From CBDDEC01 sp965198045 (GTDB lineage: Bacteria; Chloroflexota; Dehalococcoidia; UBA2979): a DNA stretch of 64,000 bases. The stretch lies in NCBI GenBank assembly GCA_965198045.1, contig CBDAOL010000011.1, positions 434,001-498,000 of the forward strand, read 5' to 3'. The position numbers were made by a program, and so were the translations under genes. Below, one piece after another: positions 43,477 through 51,810 of the stretch. Position 1 is the first letter of the stretch. Each line of letters begins with the position of its first letter. Under the pieces are notes generated by a model. The model worked only from the letters and a program-made list of their open reading frames with translations. It made no database searches and was not told where the DNA came from.

Positions 43477-45054
43477 TTACAGCATCAGGTGCAGGTCGCC
43501 AAACTCGTGCCAGCGGTAGCCACCGTCGAGGGCTGCAGCGTAGGCCGCGCGCACATGACGGGCGCCCGCGAACGCCTCCAGCATGTCGAGGTGGCTCGCC
43601 TCGGGCTCGTGCAACCCGGTCAGGAAGGCGTCAGCGACGGTGATCGGCCGGTCCGGCGTGATCACGAGGTCGGTCCAGCCGCTCGAAGGCCGTATCAGGC
43701 CGCCCTCGACGGTCGACTCCAGGGATCGCAGCACGGTCGTGCCGACGGCCAGGACGCGGCCGCCACGGGCGCGGGTGTGGTTGATCGCGTTCGCCGTCGC
43801 TTCGGTCACCTCGTACCACTCGGCGTATGGCGACTCGTGATGTTCGAGGCTGGCGACGCCGGTGTGCAGTGTGATCGGCGCGATGCTCACGCCGCGGGCG
43901 TCCAGCGCCTCGACGATGCGATGGCTGAACGCGCGCCCCGCCGAGGGCATCTCGGCCGAGCCAGGCCGGCGCGCGAAGATGGTCTGGTAGAAATCGATCG
44001 GCCACTCGTCCGGCACGTAGGGGTAGCGAATCGGGCTGCCCCACTGCGCGAGGTAGCTGTGGACATCGGCGCTGAGGTGCACGGCGGCGACCCAGAGGCG
44101 CATCGAGTCCTCGTAGCGCGCGATCAGGCGTACGTGGCCGCCACCCGGCAGGTCGAGCCGTTCGCCGCGGCGTCCCGCGACCTTGCGGGGCTCGACGACC
44201 CAGATCGCCTCGTCGAGCTGCGTCGAGAAGTGCACGGCCACGGAGCTGCCGTCCTGGCGTGTGGCGACCAGCGCGGCTGGCAGGGTGCCGGAGTCGTTGA
44301 CGACCACGAGGTCGCCGGGCGCGAGCAGGTGTGGCAGCACTCCTGTCGTTGTAAAAGCTTGCTGTGCTTCGATGCGGGCGTACGGCTCCGTCGATTCCTC
44401 GACGAGGTGGACGAAGGCGGGAGCGGACCCTTCGGGGCCCGGGACCGAGGTGAGGTCGTCGTCGGGCTCAGCGGCCGCGTACATCGCGGTGTTCATGTTC
44501 CCCGGGTCGACGGCGTAGACGCGGACGCCCGTGCCCTCCAGCTCCGTAGCGAGGGTGCGCGTGACGTGGTCGAGCGCCGCCTTGCTCGCGCCGTAGCCGC
44601 CGTACCCCACATAGGCCTCGACGGCGGCGTCGGAGCTGAGGTTGATCACGACGCCCTCGCCGCGCTCCCGCATGCCGGGCAGCACGAGCTGCGTCAAGTG
44701 CAGCGGCGCTAGGACGTTGACCCGCAGCACGCGCTCGAAGGCGCGCCAGTCGAGCGCTTCGAGCGCCGGGAGCGGCGTCGGGCCGAGCTCGGAGGCGTTG
44801 TTCACGAGCACATCGACGCCGCCGAAGCGCGCGGTCGCAGCCTCGACGAGACGTTCCGCGTCCTCCGACACGTCGAGCGCCAGGGCCAGCACCTCCGTGC
44901 GGTCCGAAAGCTCCTCGGCGACGCGCTCGAGGTCTTCGCTGCCCCGTGCCGTGAGCACGAGGTGGGCGCCGCGGTCCGCGAACGCGCGGGCGATCTCGCG
45001 GCCGAGGCCGCGCGACGCGCCGGTGACGATGGCGGTTCGTTCACGTAGTTCCAT
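43477..45054 (-). CDS. SDR - QueA-like (SAM:tRNA ribosyltransferase-isomerase) fusion
   Basis: 525 residues in one frame. Residues 1-~230 are an SDR (TGASRGLG, NNASELGP, YGGYGASK with Tyr/Lys). Residues ~245-525 are QueA-like: LAPGDLVVVNDSGTLPAAL, YQTIFARRPGSAEMPSAGRAF, TLHTGVASLEHHE, GTTVLRSLE, DAFLTGLHEPEASHLDML. QueA adds the ribosyl part of SAM to tRNA-bound preQ1 to form epoxyqueuosine. The QueA part lacks the first ~40 residues of the family at the junction (EAQQAFTTTGVLPHLL). Elsewhere these are separate neighbours; here fused, naturally or by deletion. Confidence 0.82.
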   Translation of the reverse strand: MELRERTAIVTGASRGLGREIARAFADRGAHLVLTARGSEDLERVAEELSDRTEVLALALDVSEDAERLVEAATARFGGVDVLVNNASELGPTPLPALEALDWRAFERVLRVNVLAPLHLTQLVLPGMRERGEGVVINLSSDAAVEAYVGYGGYGASKAALDHVTRTLATELEGTGVRVYAVDPGNMNTAMYAAAEPDDDLTSVPGPEGSAPAFVHLVEESTEPYARIEAQQAFTTTGVLPHLLAPGDLVVVNDSGTLPAALVATRQDGSSVAVHFSTQLDEAIWVVEPRKVAGRRGERLDLPGGGHVRLIARYEDSMRLWVAAVHLSADVHSYLAQWGSPIRYPYVPDEWPIDFYQTIFARRPGSAEMPSAGRAFSHRIVEALDARGVSIAPITLHTGVASLEHHESPYAEWYEVTEATANAINHTRARGGRVLAVGTTVLRSLESTVEGGLIRPSSGWTDLVITPDRPITVADAFLTGLHEPEASHLDMLEAFAGARHVRAAYAAALDGGYRWHEFGDLHLML

Positions 45055-45235
45055 GTTCGGTTTCGTTCGAGACGCCTTCGGCGTCGCTCTCGTTTCGTTG
45101 TTGGCTTCACGGTAGGCATGCGCGCCGGCGCTGCCACTGACCGGACGGTCAGCTGTCCGATCGGACAGGGGCGAACGCTGTCGAGGGGGCGCGTACCATG
45201 CCTCGGCAGTCAGGACCGCCAGCGAGGAGCGTGAT

Positions 45236-46876
45236 GTGCGAGGCAACGATGCGATCGCCCAGGTGTTGCAGGCGGAGGGCACCGAGTACCTCTTCTGCTT
45301 CCCCGACAACCAGTTGATCAACGCCTGTGCGGCGATCGGCATCCGCCCGGTGATGTCGAGGACGGAGCGGACGACCGTCAACATGGCGGACGGCTACACG
45401 CGCATGCTGAACGGACGCCGCAACGGCGTCGTCGTCACGCAATCCGGTCCGGGCATCGAGAACGCCTTCGGCGGCATCGCGCACGCCTACGCCGACTCGG
45501 TGCCCATCCTCGTGCTGCCCGGCGGCACCGCCCGAGGGCGCGCTGGTTCGGATCCTGACTTCAGCGCGCCTGTCCATTACGCGGGCGTGACGAAGTGGGC
45601 GTCGCAGATCAACCGGCCCGACCGGGCGGCCGAGTTCCTGCGGCGCGCCCACACCTTCCTGCGCACCGGCCGAGGCGCACCGGTGCTCCTCGAGGTGCCG
45701 GGCGACGTCGCGATGGAGGAGCTGGAGGACGACGCGATCGACTACCGCCCGGTCCGCGCGCACCGCTCCGCCGGCGACCCAGACGACGTGCGCGCAGCCG
45801 CGACCGCGTTGCTCGGCGCGGAGCGGCCTGTGATCTTCGCAGGGCAGGGCGTGCTCTGGGCGGAGGCCTCCGACGAGCTAGTCGAGCTGTCCGAACTCCT
45901 CGACGCTCCGGTGGCGACGACCAACTCGGGCAAGAGCGCGTTCCCGGAGAACCACCCGCTGGCCCTGGGCGCAGCCGGCAACACGATCACCAAGCAGGCG
46001 CGTCACCTCCTCAACGCTGCCGACCTCGTCTTCGGCATCGGCGCCAGCTTCACGACAAACCTCGCCTCGGCCGGAATCGGCGACGGCAAGGTCATGATCC
46101 AGTCCACGGTGGACGCGCGTGACCTCAACAAGGAGCACGACCTCGACCACGCGATCATCGGCGACGCGAAGCTCGTGCTCGCGCAGATGATCGCGGAGGT
46201 CCAGCGCCAGGCCGGCGACGCCCATCGAGGCGGCGGTCGCGCCGACGAGGTGAAGCGCGTCCGCGACGAGTGGCTCGAGGAGTGGATGCCGCTGCTCACC
46301 TCGGACGAGCAGCCGATCAACCCCTACCGCGTGATCTGGGACCTGATGCACACGGTGGACCGCACGAAGGCGGTCGTGACGCATGACTCCGGCCACCCGC
46401 GTGACCAGCTCGTGCCGTTCTGGGAATCGATCGTGCCCCGCGGTTACCTCGGGTGGGGCAACTCGACGCAGCTCGGGTACTCGCTGGGGCTGGTGATGGG
46501 CGCGAAGCTGGCCGCGCCGGACCGGATGCTGATCAACTTCATGGGCGATGCGGCCATCGGCATGGCCGGCATGGACATCGAAACGGCCGTGCGGCTCGAA
46601 ATCCCGGTGCTCACCATCGTCCTCAACAACCAGGTGCTCTCCGGCTACCCGGCGAGGTACCAGGCCGCCGTGGGGCAGTTCCGCTTCACGAAGCTCTATG
46701 GCGACTACGCGGCCGTCGCGGAGGCGCTCGGCGCCTACGGCGAACGCGTGACCGACCCCGGCGACATCGTGGCCGCGATCGGCCGCGCCGAGGCGGAGAT
46801 GGCGAAGGGCCGGCCGGCGTTGTTGGAGTTCATGACGAGCGAGGAGAACCGACTCTCGCGCTACCCGATCGAATAG
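45236..46876 (+). CDS. Thiamine pyrophosphate-requiring enzyme (acetolactate synthase/decarboxylase type)
   Basis: 546 residues, full length for the family: N-terminal PYR domain (SRTERTTVNMADGYTRM with the activating Glu, VTQSGPGIENAFGGI), central Rossmann domain (RPVIFAGQGVLWAEA), and C-terminal PP domain with the GDG-like motif FMGDAAIGMAGMDIETAV and NNQ about 30 residues on. It makes or breaks C-C bonds next to a keto group via ThDP; exact substrate unknown. GTG start after gaggag; a small helical gene follows 12 bases later. Confidence 0.88.
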   Translation: MRGNDAIAQVLQAEGTEYLFCFPDNQLINACAAIGIRPVMSRTERTTVNMADGYTRMLNGRRNGVVVTQSGPGIENAFGGIAHAYADSVPILVLPGGTARGRAGSDPDFSAPVHYAGVTKWASQINRPDRAAEFLRRAHTFLRTGRGAPVLLEVPGDVAMEELEDDAIDYRPVRAHRSAGDPDDVRAAATALLGAERPVIFAGQGVLWAEASDELVELSELLDAPVATTNSGKSAFPENHPLALGAAGNTITKQARHLLNAADLVFGIGASFTTNLASAGIGDGKVMIQSTVDARDLNKEHDLDHAIIGDAKLVLAQMIAEVQRQAGDAHRGGGRADEVKRVRDEWLEEWMPLLTSDEQPINPYRVIWDLMHTVDRTKAVVTHDSGHPRDQLVPFWESIVPRGYLGWGNSTQLGYSLGLVMGAKLAAPDRMLINFMGDAAIGMAGMDIETAVRLEIPVLTIVLNNQVLSGYPARYQAAVGQFRFTKLYGDYAAVAEALGAYGERVTDPGDIVAAIGRAEAEMAKGRPALLEFMTSEENRLSRYPIE

Positions 46877-46888
46877 AAAGGCCTACCA

Positions 46889-47092
46889 ATGGACAAGATC
46901 GTGAAGATGGTCGCTGACCGCGTCGGCATCAGCCAGGAGCAGGCGACGCAGGCGGTCCAGCTCGTCGTGGCCCAGCTCAAAGACCGGCTCCCCGGTCCGA
47001 TCGGCGACCAACTCGAGGGCGCCCTTGGCGGCGACGGTGGAGGCGACGGCGGCGACGCGCTGAAGGGCCTCGGCGGCCGGCTCGGCTTCTGA
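46889..47092 (+). CDS. Small helical protein, Gly-rich tail
   Basis: 67 residues: MDKIVKMVADRVGISQEQAT, then AVQLVVAQLKDRLPGPI and a GGDGGGDGGDALKGLGG tail. Resembles the short helical proteins with a VSxxQAxxA pattern found near metabolic operons; function unknown. Gaaaggcc precedes the ATG. The next gene overlaps its stop. Confidence 0.75.
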   Translation: MDKIVKMVADRVGISQEQATQAVQLVVAQLKDRLPGPIGDQLEGALGGDGGGDGGDALKGLGGRLGF

Positions 47093-47583
47093 TCCGCAAG
47101 CGATCACTCCTCGCACTCGTCGCGCTGCTGCTGATTGCGGCGTGCGAGGACGAGGCGCGGTCGACAGCCGACCGGGAGGCGCGCATCGAGCGCGTGGTCG
47201 ACGGCGACACGATCCGCGTGCACCTCGAGGGCTCGGTCCAGCGCGTACGGCTGATCCTGATCGACGCGCCCGAGGTCGGCGACAACCTCGAGTGCTACGG
47301 CGACGAGGCGACGCGCTTCGTCGAAGGCTTGCTGCCCGTGGGCGCAGGTGTGCGGCTGGAGCGGGACGTCTCCGAGACCGATCGTTTCGACCGTCTGCTC
47401 CGCTACGTCTATCTCGCTGACGGCCGCATGCTCAACGAGCTGATCGTCGCCGAGGGATTCGCCATCGTTGCCACCTTCCCGCCGGACCTGAAGCACCTCG
47501 ACCGCATGCGCGAGACCGAGCGCGCGGCACGCGAAGCCGGCCGTGGGCTCTGGTCCGCGTGCGCCTCGGACGGCGCTGGCTGA
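47089..47583 (+). CDS. Thermonuclease (SNase)-like lipoprotein, probable CTG start
   Basis: ~164 residues with a lipoprotein signal IRKRSLLALVALLLIAAC (lipobox LIAAC, Cys 19), then the SNase domain: IERVVDGDTIRVHLEG, LILIDAPEVGDN, LERDVSETDRFDRLLRYVYL, ELIVAEGFAIV with the Arg/Glu/Asp set of micrococcal nuclease. No ATG/GTG/TTG exists upstream of the signal peptide in this frame; the CTG at 47089 overlaps the preceding TGA (CTGA). A GTG at 47194 would cut off the signal and the first strand, so I prefer CTG. Confidence 0.75.
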   Translation: MIRKRSLLALVALLLIAACEDEARSTADREARIERVVDGDTIRVHLEGSVQRVRLILIDAPEVGDNLECYGDEATRFVEGLLPVGAGVRLERDVSETDRFDRLLRYVYLADGRMLNELIVAEGFAIVATFPPDLKHLDRMRETERAAREAGRGLWSACASDGAG

Positions 47584-47669
47584 GCGGGGCGGATTGACCG
47601 CACGCGCCTGCGCGCGACGATGGCCCGACCGGAGTTCGTCCAGCGGGCGTCGAGGGAGGCAGAGGTTCG

Positions 47670-48932
47670 ATGCTGCGAGGCGTGTTCGCGTCGCTCTCGA
47701 TTCGGCAGTTCGCCGTGCTGTGGGTCGGCTCGTTGACCTCGTTCACCGCGTTCTTCATGTCGACGGTGGTGCAGTCGATCGTCGCGTTTCAGCTCACCGG
47801 CCGGAACAGCGCAGTCGGCATCGTCCTCGTCGGGCAGGGCGTCTCCTCGCTGCTGCTGGGACCCTTCGGCGGCGCCTACGCCGACCGGATCTCAAAGAAG
47901 AAGGTGTCGCTGGTCTGCCAGAGCGTGATCACAGTCGTCTTCCTGGTCACCGGCATCCTCGTGGCGGTCGACCAGATCGCGCTCTGGCATCTCTTCGTCG
48001 GGTCGCTGATCGTGGGCGCCATGTTCGCGTTCATGGGCCCGGCGCGGCAGGCCTGGGTCGTCGAGCTGGTAGGCGAGGACCTGCGCGCCAACGCGGTCGC
48101 GCTCAACCAGGTCGCACTCAACGCGTCGAGGGTGGTCGCGCCGGGGATCGCGGGCGTGATGGTCGCGATCGCCTTCATCGGCGCGGAGGGCGCCTACTTC
48201 ACGATGACCGTGCTCTACCTCGGCGTCGTGATCTCGGTGTTGACGCTCCCGGCGTCGCGGCCGACGCAGGTGGTGGTCGGCCGGTCGGTGTTTGGCGACA
48301 TGCTCGCCGGGTGGCGTTACGTCATACGCCAGCCGCGACTGCGGACGATGATCCTGCTCTTCTACTGCATGATCATGCTCGGTCTGTCCTCGACCACCGC
48401 CTTCCCCGGCCTGGTCGAGAACGAACTCGGGCGCAGGGTCGAGGACATCGGCGTGATGTCGTCGGTGAGCGCCGTAGGCGGCCTGCTCGCGAGCGTCTTC
48501 GTCGCCCCGATCGCCGGCTCGAGGCGTGCGCTGCCGGTCTACGCGGCGGGCGGTGTCCTCACCGGGCTGGCGCTGGTGCTCACGGGCCTGTCGCCGACGT
48601 TCCTGCTGGTCTTCGGACCGATGTTCCTGATGGGCCTGGGCACGGGCGCATTCCAGACGCTCAACAGCGCCGTGATCGTCACCGAAGCGGCGCCGCAGTA
48701 CTACGGTCGCGTCATCTCACTGACCTCGATGGCCTTTGGAGCGTTCATGCTGGCGTCGCTGCCGGTCGGCCTCGCGGCCGACGCGTTCGGCGAGCGGGCA
48801 ACGCTGATCGTGATCGGACTGCTGATCGTCCTCTGCGTCGCCATCCTGGCGCCGATGATTGCGCGCGCGCCCTCGGCACGCGAGCAAGCCGCCACCGAGG
48901 CGGCTGTGGCCGGAGGGGACGCGGACGGGTAG
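47670..48932 (+). CDS. MFS transporter, DHA3-like
   Basis: 420 residues, about 12 helices: FRQFAVLWVGSLTSFTAFF-like start (RQFAVLWVG), motif A GGAYADRISKKK, VVELVGEDLRANAVALNQV, GWRYVIRQPRLR and YYGRVISLTSMAFG. The same subfamily as the transporter at 504 and the broken one at 37051, so three DHA3 exporters in 64 kb. ATG 47670 after gagggaggcagagg. Substrate unknown. Confidence 0.9.
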   Translation: MLRGVFASLSIRQFAVLWVGSLTSFTAFFMSTVVQSIVAFQLTGRNSAVGIVLVGQGVSSLLLGPFGGAYADRISKKKVSLVCQSVITVVFLVTGILVAVDQIALWHLFVGSLIVGAMFAFMGPARQAWVVELVGEDLRANAVALNQVALNASRVVAPGIAGVMVAIAFIGAEGAYFTMTVLYLGVVISVLTLPASRPTQVVVGRSVFGDMLAGWRYVIRQPRLRTMILLFYCMIMLGLSSTTAFPGLVENELGRRVEDIGVMSSVSAVGGLLASVFVAPIAGSRRALPVYAAGGVLTGLALVLTGLSPTFLLVFGPMFLMGLGTGAFQTLNSAVIVTEAAPQYYGRVISLTSMAFGAFMLASLPVGLAADAFGERATLIVIGLLIVLCVAILAPMIARAPSAREQAATEAAVAGGDADG

Positions 48933-48943
48933 TTGCGGGTCGA

Positions 48944-50110
48944 CTACCCGAGGAGTTCGCGTACGCGGCGTGTCGCCTCGACAATCTCCTCGCTGCTCGC
49001 GGCGTAGGAGAAGCGCAGATACCCCTGGCCCAGCGCACCGAAGCTCGTCCCAGAGACCACCGCCACGCCGGCCTCCTCGAGCAGCCTCGTCTGCAGCGTG
49101 GGGGCGTCGAAGCCCGTGCCCTCGATGTTCGGGAACGCGTAGAACGCTCCACCGGGATCAGCACAGCGGAAGCCGGGGATCCGGTTGAGTTCACGCACGA
49201 TCAGCTCACGCCGCTCGTCGAACGCCTCGACCATGCGATGGATCTCGTCGTCGGGACCCTCGAGGGCTGCGATCGCGGCGTGCTGGGTGGCGGCGTTCAC
49301 GCAGGAGTAGGAGTTCACGGCGAGCCGCTCCGCGTGCGGGAACAGATCCTCCGGCCAGATGCCGTAGCCGATGCGCCAGCCCGTCATCGCGTAGGTCTTG
49401 CTCCAGCCGTCGATCACGATCAGGCGGTCCCGGATCTCCGGGTAGCTCAGGAGGCTCACGTGCTCGCGGCCACCGTAGAGGATGCGGCTGTAGACCTCGT
49501 CGCTCAGGATCGTGGCGTTCGGGAACGCCTCCAGGCCGGCGATTAACTTCTCGATCTCCTCGGCCGGCACGACCCCACCAGTCGGGTTGCCGGGGCTGTT
49601 GAGGATGATCAGCCGGGTGCGCTCGTTCACCTGTGCGAGCACCTCGTCGGCGTCGAACGAGAAGCCCGAGCTCTCGTGCAGCTCGATCGGGACGGGCTTC
49701 GCGCCGGAGTAGGCGATCACTGATTCGTAGATGGGGAAGCCCGGGTTCGGGTACATGATCTCCGCGCCCGGCTCGCCGAAGAGCAGGATCGCGAAGTACA
49801 TGACCGGCTTCGCGCCCGGCGTGATCAGCACGCTGTTCGGGTCCACCTCGACGCCGTGTCGCCGTCTGAGGTCCGCCGCGACGGCCGCGCGGAGCGGCGG
49901 GATGCCGGCGGCGGGGGTGTAGCCGTGCTCGCCGGCGTCGAGGGCTGCCTTCGCCGCCTGCACGATGTGGTCAGGGGTGCGGAAGTCGGGCTGGCCGATG
50001 CCGAGGTTGATGATGTCGCGCTCCTCCGCCGCGAGCTGGTTGGCGCGTGCGAGCACCTCGAAGGCGGTCTCGGTGCCCAGCCGGTCGAACGCGGCGATGG
50101 GAGCTGGCAT
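48944..50110 (-). CDS. PLP-dependent aminotransferase, class I/II
   Basis: 388 residues: IINLGIGQPDFRTP, LNSPGNPTGG, ILSDEVYSRILY and the PLP-lysine in DGWSKTYAMTGWRIGY, then YLRFSYAAS with the substrate Arg. Fold-type I aspartate/aromatic aminotransferase subfamily. It transfers an amino group between an amino acid and a keto acid; donor not determined. Convergent with the MFS gene with 11 bases between. Confidence 0.93.
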   Translation of the reverse strand: MPAPIAAFDRLGTETAFEVLARANQLAAEERDIINLGIGQPDFRTPDHIVQAAKAALDAGEHGYTPAAGIPPLRAAVAADLRRRHGVEVDPNSVLITPGAKPVMYFAILLFGEPGAEIMYPNPGFPIYESVIAYSGAKPVPIELHESSGFSFDADEVLAQVNERTRLIILNSPGNPTGGVVPAEEIEKLIAGLEAFPNATILSDEVYSRILYGGREHVSLLSYPEIRDRLIVIDGWSKTYAMTGWRIGYGIWPEDLFPHAERLAVNSYSCVNAATQHAAIAALEGPDDEIHRMVEAFDERRELIVRELNRIPGFRCADPGGAFYAFPNIEGTGFDAPTLQTRLLEEAGVAVVSGTSFGALGQGYLRFSYAASSEEIVEATRRVRELLG

Positions 50111-50260
50111 GTGGCGTCCTCTGCCTGGCTGCGCCCCCGGTGGGTGGCGCGCGGACGCACACCCTAGCGGCCGATCGGGCGGAGCGCGACGGTCGTGGGC
50201 TCGTTGCCGATATCATCATCGGCAACAGCGCGGGCGTGAGACGCGACCGAGGAGGACCCG

Positions 50261-50853
50261 ATGAGCTTCTACACTGACGGGCAGCGCGAGGCGCAGCGGT
50301 TCGCGGACTCGGACGCCTCGCGGAGACGATGGCCGAGCGCATTGTGCACGCACAGATCACCGACCGCGACCGCGAGTTCACCGAGGCGCGCGACATGTTC
50401 TTCCTCGCGACCGTGGACAGCCGAGGACAGGCGAACTGCTCGTACAAAGGCGGCGAGCCCGGATTCGTCCGGGTCCTGGACGAGCAGACGATCGCGTTCC
50501 CGATCTACGACGGCAACGGCATGTTCCTGTCACTCGGCAGCATCGCCGACAGCGGGGAGGTCGGATTGCTGTTCATCGACTTCGAGGGCCAGAGCCGCAT
50601 GCGCTTCAAGGGCACGGCGACCGTGCAGCACGACGATCCGCTGCTGGCGGAGTATCCGGAGGCGCAGGCGATCGTCCGCGTCGTCGCGCGCGAGCTGTTC
50701 CCGAACTGCCCGCGCTACATCCACAAGATGGAGCTGGTCGAACGCTCGACGTTCGTCCCGAAGGCGGACTGCGAAACGCCGCAGCCCGAGTGGAAGCAGG
50801 CGTTCGCCGATGTCCTTCCGGCGAACGACCCTTCGAGGTCCGCAGGCGCATAG
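50261..50853 (+). CDS. Pyridoxamine 5'-phosphate oxidase-like FMN-binding protein (frameshifted)
   Basis: ~197 residues when corrected: MSFYTDGQREAQRFADSDA then ETMAERIVHAQITD, FFLATVDSRGQANCSYKGG (split barrel), FPIYDGNGMFLSLGSI, LLFIDFEG. The frame changes near 50314; one missing C joins SDA to LAETMAE. The Prokaryotic PNPOx-like family with an N-terminal helical extension is normal. Ccgaggaggacccg precedes ATG 50261. Confidence 0.82.
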
Positions 50854-50895
50854 ACCGCGCGTGCGAGAATCGCGGCGCACGAAGCAGGAGCAACC

Positions 50896-51738
50896 ATGAC
50901 CACCGAGACCGTCCGGCACGAAGAACCGACCGTCGGCAAGACGCTCCCCGACCTGCCCTTCGAGGTGACGGAGTCGCTGCTCGACGACTACTACGAGGGC
51001 CTGGCCCTCGCGCGGCCCGCCGGTGCGACGGTGCCGTCGATGATGGCCGGCGCCGCCGACAACTACCATCGCTGGAGCGCCTTCAGCCAGGATCGTGGGC
51101 ACCTCTGGATGCGGCAGGAGTGGGACCTCAAGGCGCCGCTCGTACCCGGCACGAGCTACGTCGCGCACGGCCGCATCGTCGACATCTACAAGCGCCGCGA
51201 CCGCACCGTCGTCAACACCGAGATGACGCTCGAGGACTCAGACGGGCGGGTGGTCCTCAGCTCCAACCACCACCAGTCGTTCCTCCTCGACGAGCCGGTC
51301 GAGCAGCTGCAGTTCCGCGACCCCAACCGCAAGGAGGAGGCGCGCAAGTTCAACGTGCCCGAAGGCACACCGATCGAGCCGTTCGAGGTCACGATCACCC
51401 TCGAGATGTGCGGCCAGTACTTCCATGGCAGCAAGAGCTACCACACCGACCTCGAGGCCTCTCAGGCGCTTGGGTTCCAGGAGGTCGTCGTTGGCGGGCG
51501 CATGACAATGTCGTACCTCGGTCACTTCCTCGACCGCCACTTCGGTGAGCGCTGGTGGGCGAGCGGCCAGCTCGACCTCAAGTTCACGAACCCGACCTGG
51601 CCGAACGACCATCTGACGGTCAAGGGTGTCGCGACCGGCCCGCTCGAGGACGACGACGCGCGCGAGGGCGCGTTCGCCTGGATCGAGAAAGACGACGGCA
51701 CGATCGTCCTGATCGCGAACGCCAGCGTCGCACGCTAG
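50896..51738 (+). CDS. MaoC-like double hot-dog protein
   Basis: 280 residues arranged as two hot-dog domains: the first (~10-130) contains GTSYVAHGRIVDIYKRRDR, the second (~150-280) contains SYHTDLEASQALGFQEVVVGGRMTMSYLG (in parts YHTDLEASQ, VVVGGRM) as the hydratase strand. MaoC-type proteins hydrate enoyl-CoA. The usual D-x4-H dyad is not clear, so the activity is uncertain. ATG after caggagcaacc. Confidence 0.75.
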   Translation: MTTETVRHEEPTVGKTLPDLPFEVTESLLDDYYEGLALARPAGATVPSMMAGAADNYHRWSAFSQDRGHLWMRQEWDLKAPLVPGTSYVAHGRIVDIYKRRDRTVVNTEMTLEDSDGRVVLSSNHHQSFLLDEPVEQLQFRDPNRKEEARKFNVPEGTPIEPFEVTITLEMCGQYFHGSKSYHTDLEASQALGFQEVVVGGRMTMSYLGHFLDRHFGERWWASGQLDLKFTNPTWPNDHLTVKGVATGPLEDDDAREGAFAWIEKDDGTIVLIANASVAR

Positions 51739-51810
51739 CCGCAGCATTCGAGGCTCCGACTGTGGCGCAGGCCACGGTCTAGAACGCGCCGCATCGACGA
51801 CGATCGGCGC

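Noticed and set aside
47543..49546. 667-residue plus-strand ORF
   Set aside because: Arg/Gly-rich shadow of the MFS and aminotransferase genes, no family signature.
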